Part shown: positions 23,287-30,580 of the stretch, in pieces
How positions within the stretch are numbered: the stretch's first letter is position 1
How the letters are laid out: each line of letters begins with the position of its first letter
Source of the DNA: Acidobacteriota bacterium
Lineage (GTDB): Bacteria; Acidobacteriota; Vicinamibacteria; Vicinamibacterales; SCN-69-37
Length of the DNA: 36,781 nt
Reading direction: 5' to 3'
Assembly (NCBI GenBank): GCA_024640135.1
Contig: JAHEFO010000006.1
Coordinates: forward strand, 1-36,781
Translations under genes and position numbers: made by a program
Notes under the pieces: generated by a model
Databases searched by the model: none
The model's input: only the letters and a program-made list of their open reading frames with translations
What the model was told of the DNA's origin: nothing

Positions 23287-23919
23287 GGGTCTTGGTGATG
23301 GCCGGGGACATGTCGCGAGTGGTGCACGGCTCGCGCCTCGTTCGTGGTCGTCCGCGAGCCGCGAGCCAGGCTCTCTTTAAGGAGAGAGAACGCTGGTGCC
23401 ACCCACCCAGGGACACCCACACCGAGTTCGCATCGTGCGCCGCACTTGGCGGCTGCAGGACGCCCAGGAGCACCGCGCCCAGTGACTCTCACGTCGTGCG
23501 CAATGGCCCGCGCCAGAACGTCGGCAGGTCGCTGCGGCGCGCTCGCACCATGTCGCCTGTCTGTGTCGGACAAGGACACGGTCGGCAACCTGCGGCCGGC
23601 GTCGGCTCAGTATGCGCGTGTGCTCGGCGGTGGCCAGGCTCTCGCTCCGCTCGACCCCGCACGCGGGGCCTTGGCCTTGCCGCCGCCTCCGCGCACGCGG
23701 GATGGGCATATACGCCGGCCGCAGGATGGCCTGGCCGAGTTTTCGAAGATCAGGGGGTCCGTTCGCGCGGCTGCTAGAGGCGTTACTCCTGCTACCAGAT
23801 TTGTCTGTCTCCTTGTAGGACGCCTCAAGTGTGTACGGCGCTCGATCCGGGACTCTCGTCCCTTGCTCCGGCGAGGCGTCGTCGCGAAGAGCAGTACCAA
23901 ACAGGGGAAGGACGATGGT

Positions 23920-24162
23920 ATGAATGACGAACGGATCGACTCGCAGGATCGACGCGCCTCCGGCGCCGTTTGGCTCACGCTGCGCCAGGCGGCGGCACGC
24001 GCCGCGGTATCGGAAGGCACCCTCAAGCGTGAGATCCAGCGCGGCCGCATCCGGTGCGCGCGCGTGGGCGGCCGCCGGCACCTGCGATTCCGCGCCGCCT
24101 GGATCGACGCGTGGCTCGACGCCAGCACGACGCCGTCCGAGGGCCCGTCGCGTCTGGTGTAA
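23920..24162 (+). CDS. Excisionase-like MerR-type HTH protein
   Basis: The ATG at 23920 has GGAAGGA about 8 bases upstream; earlier in-frame sequence is noise. The 80-residue protein carries a helix-turn-helix of the excisionase/HTH_17 type: WLTLRQAAARAAVSEGTLKR, then EIQRGRIRCARVGGRRHLRF and a C-terminal helix WIDAWLDA. Proteins of this type are recombination directionality factors of integrative elements. It lies 29 bp ahead of the integrase gene in the same direction, which supports that role. Its binding sites could be the repeats in the region just upstream. Confidence 0.85.
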   Translation: MNDERIDSQDRRASGAVWLTLRQAAARAAVSEGTLKREIQRGRIRCARVGGRRHLRFRAAWIDAWLDASTTPSEGPSRLV

Positions 24163-24191
24163 CCCCTGTGCCCTCGAGCAAGGAGACGCCG

Positions 24192-25487
24192 ATGCCCACT
24201 CGTGTGCACGACGGCGTCCGCAAGCGATGCGCCTGCGGACGTCAACGCTGGTCGAAGTGCAAACACCCCTGGCACTTCCGGTTTCACCACGGCGATCGCG
24301 AGTACCGTTACTCGCTCGACGCCATCGCCCGCGCCAGGGGCGAGCCACCGCCGGCGAGCAAGCTCGAGGCCGTGGCCTGGCGCGATCGCCTCCGGACGGA
24401 GATTGCCGCCGGGACTTTCACCGATCCAACGACAATACCTGCGGCGGTCGCGGGGATGAGCCTGACCTTTGGCGATGTCGCGGACCGGTACCTCCGCACT
24501 TACGTCGGCAGGACCGAGACCGCATCAGGCGAGGTGCGTTGGAGCGGCCGGCATCTCCGCCCGAGGACTGCCAAACAGACGGAGTACCACTTGAGCATGC
24601 TCCGACGGATCGAAGTGCCGGCCGCGAATGGCACTAGAATCCCGTTCGGGGCAAAGCCAATCGACGCCATCAGCAAAGCCGACGTAGAGGCCGTGCGGGA
24701 GGCACGGCGGCCGCACGGCGCGGTTGGGTGCAATCGCCTGCTGGCGCGCCTGCGACACTGCTTCAACTGGGCCATCGCCGAAGGCTTCATCGAGCAGACG
24801 CCGTTCAAGCGCGGCGGCGTCACGGTGGTCAAGATGGAGAGACGTGCCGAGCACACCCGGCAGCGACGCTTGGCACCTGGAGAGGAGGCGGCACTGCTGG
24901 CACACGCTGGACCGCATCTGCGGGCACTCATCGTGGCAGCACTCTCGACCGGTTGCCGGCGCGGTGAGCTGCTGTCGCTGCAGTGGTCGCAGATCCGGCG
25001 CGACGAATCGGGCGAGGCCACATGGATCGCCCTGCCAGCGGCAAAGACGAAGACCAACCAGGCGCGCATGATCCCGATCGGTCCGCGGTTGCGCGCCGAA
25101 CTGGCCATGCGGCAGCACGGACCTGACGGCGCCGACCTACCTCCGAGCGCGTACGTCTTTGGCAACGAAGTGGGGGAGCAGGTGGGTACGTCCCATACAG
25201 CTTGGATGGCCACCTGCAGGCGCGCGGGCATTACGGGGCTGCGCTTTCACGATCTACGCCGCGAGTTCGCGTGTCGGCTGCTCGAGTCCGGCGCCGAGTC
25301 GCACGACGTGCGGGACTTCCTCGGTCACGCGAACATCACCACCACGAGCCGGTACCTTGCCAGCACGCCCGTCCGCCTCGCCCGCGCACTCGCCCGCATG
25401 GAAGGCGCTATTCGCACACCCATGGCTCACGCCGCCGACTCGACCGAAGACCGCGCGGCACCACCTTCTGCTAAGTCGTTGAATTGA
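24192..25487 (+). CDS. Tyrosine-type site-specific integrase
   Basis: The ATG at 24192 with AAGGAG at about 7 bases gives 431 residues. The N-terminus has a Cys-rich segment (KRCACGRQRWSKCKH), probably a small metal-binding fold before the arm-binding domain; a core-binding domain follows (about 95-220). The catalytic domain shows the first Arg (STGCRRGELLSL), HDLRREF (His and second Arg), LGHANI and the Tyr in TSRYLAS. Its stop codon is within a copy of the left part of the attachment repeat, so the gene end and attachment site overlap. It points towards the tRNA-Gln gene, as expected for elements that insert in tRNA 3' ends. Confidence 0.95.
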   Translation: MPTRVHDGVRKRCACGRQRWSKCKHPWHFRFHHGDREYRYSLDAIARARGEPPPASKLEAVAWRDRLRTEIAAGTFTDPTTIPAAVAGMSLTFGDVADRYLRTYVGRTETASGEVRWSGRHLRPRTAKQTEYHLSMLRRIEVPAANGTRIPFGAKPIDAISKADVEAVREARRPHGAVGCNRLLARLRHCFNWAIAEGFIEQTPFKRGGVTVVKMERRAEHTRQRRLAPGEEAALLAHAGPHLRALIVAALSTGCRRGELLSLQWSQIRRDESGEATWIALPAAKTKTNQARMIPIGPRLRAELAMRQHGPDGADLPPSAYVFGNEVGEQVGTSHTAWMATCRRAGITGLRFHDLRREFACRLLESGAESHDVRDFLGHANITTTSRYLASTPVRLARALARMEGAIRTPMAHAADSTEDRAAPPSAKSLN

Positions 25488-25499
25488 TTGCAGTTGGAA
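25470..25499 (+). repeat. Extra partial attachment-site copy at the integrase stop
   Basis: Thirty bases match the left part of the att repeats with about two or three changes, but the tRNA-derived part is missing; other sequence follows. It contains the integrase stop codon. Confidence 0.75.
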
Positions 25500-25574
25500 T
25501 GCATGGCGAGACGTTCTTGCGTCTGGAGGGGTTGAGATGCTGACTCTGTGCGATTACCGCGAAGGCAGGGTGAC

Positions 25575-25597
25575 GCCTACGGCGTTTTGCCGTAGGC
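25575..25597. terminator. Hairpin GCCTACGGC-GTTTT-GCCGTAGGC
   Basis: A perfect 9-bp stem with a five-base loop between the integrase stop and the DUF433 gene. There is no T run after it, so it could equally be an operator or an RNA hairpin ahead of the ribosome site of the toxin-antitoxin pair. Confidence 0.5.
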
Positions 25598-25617
25598 TGA
25601 GGGAAGGAGTCTGACCA

Positions 25618-25863
25618 ATGGCAGCCATTGACTGGTCCCGGTGCGCGGCGGTTGAGAGCATCCCCGGCAAGGTGAGCGGCGCCTGGGTGTTCAAGGGCAC
25701 GCGTCTGCCTGTGGCCACAGTCATCGAGAACCTCGAGGATCTCAGCATCGAAGAGGTCATCGAGCAGTTCGACGTGACGCGCGAACAGATCACGGCCGTG
25801 CTCGAGTTCGTGGCCGAGAGCCTGCGGGCTGAACCTATCCCGGCCAGTGCTCATTCTGTTTGA
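25618..25863 (+). CDS. DUF433 antitoxin-like protein
   Basis: An 81-residue DUF433 protein: the typical IPGKVSGAWVFKGTRLPV strand-and-loop precedes the short HTH-like helices (IENLEDLSIEEVIEQF, TREQITAVLEFVAES). GGAAGGAG lies before the ATG. DUF433 proteins are usually paired with DUF5615 PIN-like proteins as toxin-antitoxin modules, and here the partner overlaps by 17 bp. The module sits between the integrase and the tRNA end, where it could stabilise the element. Antitoxin function is inference from the family pairing. Confidence 0.85.
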   Translation: MAAIDWSRCAAVESIPGKVSGAWVFKGTRLPVATVIENLEDLSIEEVIEQFDVTREQITAVLEFVAESLRAEPIPASAHSV

Positions 25864-26176
25864 TCACGGCACCCCAAAGGGGCTGATTCGACTGCTGCCA
25901 GGCCACACCGTGCATACGGCACAAGCGAAGGGCTGGGAGACGCTCAGCAACGGAGCGTTGTTGAACGCGGCCGAAGAAGCCGGCTACGAAGTGCTACTCA
26001 CAACCGACCGGCGCATACGGTACCAGCAGAACCTGCGTGGCAGACATATCGCCCTGGTGGTGCTCACGGGAAGCACGAAGTGGTCCCGCGTCCGGGTGCA
26101 CTCGGCGCGGATCGCAAGTGCGATTGCTGCCGCGATGCCCGGCAGTTATGCGGAGGTCGACATTGCGTTCGAGTAG
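25847..26176 (+). CDS. DUF5615 PIN-like toxin
   Basis: A GTG-started protein of 109 residues. LILFDHGTPKGLIRLLPGH supplies the first acidic residue of the PIN-like fold, LLNAAEEAGYEVLLTTD the central pair (Asp in TTDRRI), and IALVVLTGSTKW the following strand. This arrangement is that of DUF5615, thought to act as an RNase partner of DUF433 proteins. The usual N-terminal motif is LLDEN; here it is LFDHG, so activity is likely but not certain. Overlap with DUF433 indicates translational coupling. Confidence 0.82.
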   Translation: MLILFDHGTPKGLIRLLPGHTVHTAQAKGWETLSNGALLNAAEEAGYEVLLTTDRRIRYQQNLRGRHIALVVLTGSTKWSRVRVHSARIASAIAAAMPGSYAEVDIAFE

Positions 26177-26207
26177 AAACCCGGCGGCGTGTGACTTCGC
26201 TCCGAGT

Positions 26208-26313
26208 CCGCGCACTCGCCCGCATGGAAGGCGCTATTCGCACACCATTCGCACACGACGCCGAGTCCGAGAACGACCCCGAATCGGAGCAATCCGCTAA
26301 GCCGTTGAACTGA
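26208..26313 (+). pseudogene. Duplicated 3' end of the integrase gene
   Basis: The 39 bases at 26208-26246 are identical to 25382-25420 inside the integrase gene (RALARMEGAIRTP), and the frame continues to an equivalent end, SAKPLN and a stop at 26311-26313, compared with SAKSLN in the intact gene. The middle part has diverged. It is therefore the tail of a related, not identical, integrase and carries the right attachment repeat. The DUF433/DUF5615 pair lies between the two copies. Confidence 0.85.
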
Positions 26314-26372
26314 TTGCAGTTGGAGTTGGCTGGGAGGCAGGGATTCGAACCCCGATAAGCAGAGTCAGAGTC
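26294..26372 (-). repeat. attR: 79-bp direct repeat overlapping intact tRNA-Gln
   Basis: It matches attL at 76 of 79 positions; the differences all lie outside the tRNA part. It includes the end of the integrase remnant frame and the 3' 46 bases of the tRNA gene with CCA. Confidence 0.9.
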
Positions 26373-26400
26373 TGCTGTCCTACCGTTGAACGACCTCCCA
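26327..26400 (-). tRNA. tRNA-Gln (anticodon CTG)
   Basis: On the minus strand the gene begins TGGGAGG and ends CCTCCCA-G-CCA with the CCA encoded, giving a 7-bp acceptor stem. The anticodon arm GCAGA-CTCTGAC-TCTGC places CTG in the loop, and the T loop TTCGAAT is standard. It remains complete and is the integration target; its 3' part is copied at 2917-2961. Confidence 0.95.
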
Positions 26401-26679
26401 GCAAGGGGGAAACGCGCAGTAAGAACCCTGCAAAGTTACCAGCAACTGCCGCGGCTGGGCAAGCCGCCCGGCCGCGACCCTCTTGCGAGGCACCCAAGTC
26501 GGGGCACACCGGCCCGCAAGAGGCCTTCCTGACGCCGCTTCCTGCGTAGCTCCGCCACGGCCGCCTCCGCGCTGGCGCTGCCACCGCTCTCCCTGGACGC
26601 TGCGTCAGATGAGGCGTGGGCGGAAAGGTGCCGCGGGCAGGGCACCCGGGGCGGAATCTGACGGGGCACCTCGACGACG
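26401..26679. other. Intergenic region between tRNA-Gln and the PIN gene
   Basis: No supported gene. An imperfect hairpin with arms CTCTTGCG and CGCAAGAG lies at about 26480-26525. Confidence 0.4.
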
Positions 26680-27096
26680 CTACAGAAATGCCCGCGCCAG
26701 CGACGTGATGAATTTCACGCCAGGGACCACCTTGGCCGATAGACGATCGTCACTCGTAATGAACATGTCGATGCCGGCCGCCGCGGCGCACGCCAGTTGC
26801 ATCGCATCCGCGCCGCTGAGCGACTGATCGGCTCGCAGCGCGGCGTAGTGACGCGCGGATGGCGCATCAAACGGAAGGATGGTGGCCGCACGGGTGATGG
26901 CCGCATCGTAGAGGTCGATTGACTCCGCGCCGGCTTCCGTGGGACGGATGAGGACCTCTCCGAGCGTCAGGCCCGACGTGAAGAGCCGATCGCCGCGCGC
27001 AATCATTCTCTGGCGCAGCCGCTTCACTTCGTCGGTGCGCGACCCGCCCTCGAAGAGATAGAGAAAGAGATGCGTGTCCCAAAAGACGCGTGTCAC
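26680..27096 (-). CDS. PIN-domain VapC-like toxin
   Basis: A 138-residue PIN protein. Acidic site residues are seen in VFWDTHLFLYLFEG (first Asp), TLGEVLIRP (Glu), SGADAMQLACA (Asp) and ITSDDRLSA (last Asp), the normal VapC set. It overlaps the stop of the upstream unknown gene by 4 bp. Such proteins cleave RNA, often tRNA, and are held in check by a partner; the upstream gene is the candidate partner although it is not a recognised antitoxin. The gene lies outside the right attachment repeat, so it belongs to the chromosome or to an older island at the same tRNA. Confidence 0.85.
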   Translation of the reverse strand: MTRVFWDTHLFLYLFEGGSRTDEVKRLRQRMIARGDRLFTSGLTLGEVLIRPTEAGAESIDLYDAAITRAATILPFDAPSARHYAALRADQSLSGADAMQLACAAAAGIDMFITSDDRLSAKVVPGVKFITSLARAFL

Positions 27097-27575
27097 CGCT
27101 CACCCCGCACACGCTCCACGAAGTCGTCTATCGACTCAGTGCCCCAGAGACTTCTGCCGCGGCCCGATAGCGCCAGCAACGGGTCAACGTGCGCCACGCG
27201 AGTGGTCCACTCTTGCTCATACCAGTCGATCAGTTCGTGATAGCCGGCCGGGATGTCCGCACGGCGTGGATGTGTCTTGGAGCCGTCGCGTCGCGGGTGG
27301 GCCGGGTCACCCTCGCAGAAGAGGCGGCGCCGGGAAGGACCTGTGGCCACCAGCATCCGGTACCGCCCGGGATTGGGAGGGACATTCGCAACACAGTGGA
27401 CCGAAATGTGGGGGTAGACCCCGGCTCTGACCGCGCCGGTCAAGTTCTCCTGCCGCAGCCGTTGCTCAATTTCCTTGAGCGAGAATTCCTCTCGTTCTGG
27501 CTGCTCGCGATGCAACAAGGCCGTCGCAATCCAGACCTCGTCAGCTACTTTCACGCCGAAGGCCGTTTTAGACAT
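27093..27575 (-). CDS. Unknown protein, candidate partner of the PIN toxin
   Basis: A 160-residue protein that I cannot assign to a family with confidence. The first half has helices (DEVWIATALLHREQP, FSLKEIEQRLRQENL) compatible with a winged-helix DNA-binding fold, then VYPHISVHCVANVPPNPGRY and a basic patch GPSRRRLF. The C-terminal part is helical and charged. It is large for an antitoxin, but the 4-bp overlap with the PIN gene and a perfect palindrome against its start codon point to a self-regulated pair. No ribosome site is visible, so its message may be leaderless. Confidence 0.6.
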   Translation of the reverse strand: MSKTAFGVKVADEVWIATALLHREQPEREEFSLKEIEQRLRQENLTGAVRAGVYPHISVHCVANVPPNPGRYRMLVATGPSRRRLFCEGDPAHPRRDGSKTHPRRADIPAGYHELIDWYEQEWTTRVAHVDPLLALSGRGRSLWGTESIDDFVERVRGER

Positions 27576-27597
27576 ATTTCTAAGCTAACTTAGAAAT
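27576..27597 (-). promoter_or_regulatory. Palindromic operator at the start codon of the PIN module
   Basis: ATTTCTAAG-CTAA-CTTAGAAAT, perfect 9-base arms, directly abuts the ATG at 27573-27575. It lies in an AT-rich island (27571-27625). Binding here would block transcription start or ribosome entry, as expected for an autoregulated toxin pair. Confidence 0.75.
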
Positions 27598-27666
27598 ATA
27601 CATAAAACCAACAAAACAACAAAATTGGGTGGCCACCCAGAAGTCTGCGCTGCGATCAGACGGATT

Positions 27667-29271
27667 CTACGCCTGAGTCCACTCCGCCACACGCTCACCG
27701 ATCATCACGCACGCCGCAATTGTCTGGCAATTCACGACGTTCGGCATGATGGACGCATCGGCAACGCGGAGGCCGTCGATCCCGTGCACCTTGAGTTGAG
27801 GGTCGACAACGGCATCGCGCCCGGATCCCATTCGGCAGGTGCCACCGGGATGAAAAATGGTGGCGGACGTGCGTCTGATGAACGCCCGAAGCTGTTCTGG
27901 CGTGGTCTCGGAATCCAGCGGGGCCTCGGCGGCTCCCTTCAGGCCGTCGTAGGCGCGAGACGACGCGATGGCGCGGCCCAGGCGCACCGCTTCGAGCGCC
28001 GCGTCCATGTCCCGGCTGTCAGTGAAGTACCCGGCGCGAATGATGGGGGGCGCCGTCGGGTCGGCCGAACGCAATGTGATTGACCCCCGGCTGTGCGGGC
28101 GGCCGATGGTCACGGACAGCGAGATTGCACGATCTGGCGTGCTCAGCCCCCGGCCGACATAGAACTGCAGGTCCGGTGCCCCTGGATCGGTCCCGCGGCT
28201 CGAATGGGTCAACAGGCCGGCCGACACGGTCGATCCGGGCAGGCTGGTGAGCCCGTCCCAGCGCAATCCGATACGAGGATGATCGTGCAGGTTCTTGCCG
28301 ACGGCTGGCAGGTCCAGCGTGACCGGAATCCCCAGCGATCGCAGATGCTCACCTGGCCCGATGCCGGAGAGCATCAGAATCTTCGGCGACTCGATGACGC
28401 CCGCCGATACGATGACTTCTCGATTGGCTCGCACCTGCTGGACCACGGGCCGCGCGCCTGGGACTCCGTCCTGCACGTACTCCACGCCGGTGACGCGGGT
28501 GCCGCTGAACAACAACTTCGTCACGAACGCGCGCGGACGCACGGTCAGATTCGGTCGGCCAAGCACGGGCGTGAGATATGCGGCCGCCACCGAATGGCGC
28601 CGGCCGTCCTTGAGGTTCTTCTGGTAGAACCCCGCGCCGTTCTCCTGTTGCGCCCCGTTGAAGTCCCACTGGGGATCGGCCGCGAAACCCAGCTCGCGCG
28701 CCGCTTCCAGAAAGGCCAGATGGCCGGCATGCGGACCGGTCGTATCAGCCACGGCCAACGGCCCGCCCACACCGTGATACGGGGACGCGCCGCGCACGTT
28801 GTCCTCGGACTTGCGGAAGTAGGGCAGCACCTCTTGATACGCCCACGCCGGCCCGGCTGCCTGGGCCCAGGCTGCGAAATCCAGCTGATGTCCGCGCACA
28901 AAGGCTGCGGCACCAATCGCGCTCGACCCGCCATAGGTCTTGCCACGCGGCCAGTTAATCGACCGCCCATCCAGTCCGGGCTCGGGCTCGGTGAAATAGC
29001 TCCAATCCACATCGGACCCAATGAGCGACGTCCACTGTCCGATCTGCGGGATGAGTGGATTCGAGTCCGGCCCGCCCGCCTCCAGGAGCAGCACGCGCGC
29101 CTGCGGGTCGGCGCTCAGCCGATTGACGACGACACAGCCGCTCGCCCCCGCACCAATCACGACATAGTCGAACTCATCGTCGCCTCGCATCGCACGAGGC
29201 ATCAGAGCCGTGGCGCCAGCAATCATCAGGGAATCCCGCAAGAAGTGTCGACGTGAGCGCGTGCTACCCAT
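27667..29271 (-). CDS. GMC-family FAD oxidoreductase with Tat-type signal
   Basis: A 534-residue flavoenzyme of the glucose-methanol-choline family. The start SRRHFLRDSLMIAGATAL fits a Tat signal, so it is probably folded with FAD before export. The FAD dinucleotide motif is VVIGAGASGCVVVNRLS at about 36-52, then LLLEAGG. The family motif GKTYGGSSAIGA (about 110) and the C-terminal FHPGGTCRMG with catalytic His, followed by NVVNCQTIAACVMIGE, complete the fold. It oxidises an alcohol; the exact substrate cannot be read from sequence. It is in the same direction as the following DUF2157 gene. Confidence 0.93.
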   Translation of the reverse strand: MGSTRSRRHFLRDSLMIAGATALMPRAMRGDDEFDYVVIGAGASGCVVVNRLSADPQARVLLLEAGGPDSNPLIPQIGQWTSLIGSDVDWSYFTEPEPGLDGRSINWPRGKTYGGSSAIGAAAFVRGHQLDFAAWAQAAGPAWAYQEVLPYFRKSEDNVRGASPYHGVGGPLAVADTTGPHAGHLAFLEAARELGFAADPQWDFNGAQQENGAGFYQKNLKDGRRHSVAAAYLTPVLGRPNLTVRPRAFVTKLLFSGTRVTGVEYVQDGVPGARPVVQQVRANREVIVSAGVIESPKILMLSGIGPGEHLRSLGIPVTLDLPAVGKNLHDHPRIGLRWDGLTSLPGSTVSAGLLTHSSRGTDPGAPDLQFYVGRGLSTPDRAISLSVTIGRPHSRGSITLRSADPTAPPIIRAGYFTDSRDMDAALEAVRLGRAIASSRAYDGLKGAAEAPLDSETTPEQLRAFIRRTSATIFHPGGTCRMGSGRDAVVDPQLKVHGIDGLRVADASIMPNVVNCQTIAACVMIGERVAEWTQA

Positions 29272-29292
29272 GCCTTGGACAATACCAAATAC

Positions 29293-30561
29293 CTACTTCG
29301 CAGGGCGAAGTGTGCGGCTCACCCACCACAGGACACCCGCCGCCGCAAAGAGCACCACTGCAGACCGGCCGGCCCGGTTCGTCTCCCCGCTGAAGTGCAT
29401 CACGACCAGGGCCACCATGGCGAGAACGCCAACCGCGAACAGCCCCAGGTTCCTGGCTCTGACGCCTTCACGCACCGCGCTGATCGTCAAGGCCACCAGT
29501 GCAATACTCGGCAGCAACGTCCACGTCCAGGTCCACCACGTCGGGACAACCTCTTGTCCGCCGGCAGCCAGGACTGTCGCAATCCACAGCACCACCAGGC
29601 CACCCAACACCTGAGGACGCCAGCGTGGTTCTGGTTGTGCCCCCGCCGGCCATAGTGCGAGTGTCGTCAACGCCACCACCAGCACTGCGCCGGGCAACAC
29701 CAACCCCAGTTCCCCCCACAGGGTGGGCGGCGCGGCCCCCTGAAGCGCTGCGCCCCCAAGAAACGCCAAGCCGAGGCCCGCCAGCGCGAGGGCGGGAATC
29801 ACGTGCGCAAACGCCGGACGCCGGTCCGCCGGCAAATGTGCCCATCGATCGATCACGCTCCCAGCCACAATGGCCATCACGCCGGGAGTGAAGGGCGATC
29901 TCCATGTATCGAGACCCACCAGCACTATCCAGACACCCAGCGCCAGGCTGACCGCTCCCGCCGAGTACTGACGGGATCGGCGTTCCGCGGCAACGGCCAG
30001 GACCGGAAACACCAGCATGAACGCCCAGGGTGCGGGCGGACTGCCCGTGTCGGTAAGCCCCCAGAACAACAGAACCGCTGCGCCGAAAGTCGTGACGATC
30101 GGTGACGCCGCCACCAACGCGGTCAGCGCAATCGCCATGGCCCAGAAGAGCACCGGCCACGTGTTGGTTCGCGGCAGGGCCAATAACTCGGTCGTTGCGA
30201 CGATGGCGGCGCCTGTGGCCAGCGCCCCGGCGAACGCCAGAAGCTCCGCGCGGCGGTCCGCTTCGTGACGGTCCGAATACCAGGAGGCGCCATACAGCAC
30301 CAGCGCCACCACGGTCGCGCCGCCAACCTTGTACCCGCTGGCGAACAGCGTCCAGTTCCAGGCAACGAGCAGGACGAAGCCGAACCCAGCCACCAGCCAC
30401 GCCAACCACACAAGCGTGCGAGCGGACAGTTGTTCGTCTTCTTCTTTGCCAGGTTCTTTGTCAGGATACCGGTCGAGGATCGCTTGACGTTGCTCCGGTG
30501 AAATCACACCGTCGGCCACCCAACGTTCAGTCTCGCGCCTCAGGTCTTCAGGACGCCCCAT
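29293..30561 (-). CDS. DUF2157 multi-helix membrane protein
   Basis: A 422-residue protein. The soluble N-terminus (RRETERWVADGVISPEQRQA, then ILDRYPD) is the DUF2157 start, a small helical region with a GVIS turn. It is followed by about eleven or twelve membrane helices, the first LVWLAWLVAGFGFVLLVAWNW at about 50-70. The family has no known biochemical role; it is thought to be a membrane sensor or transporter. It stands between the kinase-like gene (19 bp) and the GMC gene (21 bp) in what may be one long operon. Confidence 0.87.
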   Translation of the reverse strand: MGRPEDLRRETERWVADGVISPEQRQAILDRYPDKEPGKEEDEQLSARTLVWLAWLVAGFGFVLLVAWNWTLFASGYKVGGATVVALVLYGASWYSDRHEADRRAELLAFAGALATGAAIVATTELLALPRTNTWPVLFWAMAIALTALVAASPIVTTFGAAVLLFWGLTDTGSPPAPWAFMLVFPVLAVAAERRSRQYSAGAVSLALGVWIVLVGLDTWRSPFTPGVMAIVAGSVIDRWAHLPADRRPAFAHVIPALALAGLGLAFLGGAALQGAAPPTLWGELGLVLPGAVLVVALTTLALWPAGAQPEPRWRPQVLGGLVVLWIATVLAAGGQEVVPTWWTWTWTLLPSIALVALTISAVREGVRARNLGLFAVGVLAMVALVVMHFSGETNRAGRSAVVLFAAAGVLWWVSRTLRPAK

Positions 30562-30580
30562 CGATCCGACTCTAGCACGC

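Larger units (their letters stand above)
22922..23919. other. 1-kb GC-rich region without a clear gene
   Basis: Frames here have the biased composition of noise on both strands (Arg/Pro/Ala-rich, no domain). It contains GGCCCC iterons, a 24-bp inverted repeat with structured loop, and a short palindrome CCCCGC-AC-GCGGGG at 23655-23668. Lying just upstream of the excisionase and integrase genes, it may be a control or accessory recombination region. Confidence 0.5.
2883..26372. mobile_element. Integrative element of about 23.5 kb in tRNA-Gln(CTG)
   Basis: Direct repeats of 79 bp bound the segment. The intact tRNA-Gln is at the right end and a 3' fragment of it at the left end, which is the classical result of tyrosine-integrase insertion into a tRNA 3' part. 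An excisionase-like HTH gene and a tyrosine integrase lie at 23.9-25.5 kb, next to the intact tRNA. The cargo is three DsbA-like and one TlpA-like oxidoreductase genes paired with Cys-rich secreted protein genes, ABC and MacB-type transporters, a sigma-54 two-component pair, and toxin-type genes. No conjugation, phage structural or replication gene is seen, so transfer would need help from elsewhere. Confidence 0.85.

Noticed and set aside
23377-24348. 323-codon minus-strand frame opposite the excisionase gene
   Set aside because: Arg/Ala/Gly-rich noise opposite a recognised HTH protein and non-coding repeats.
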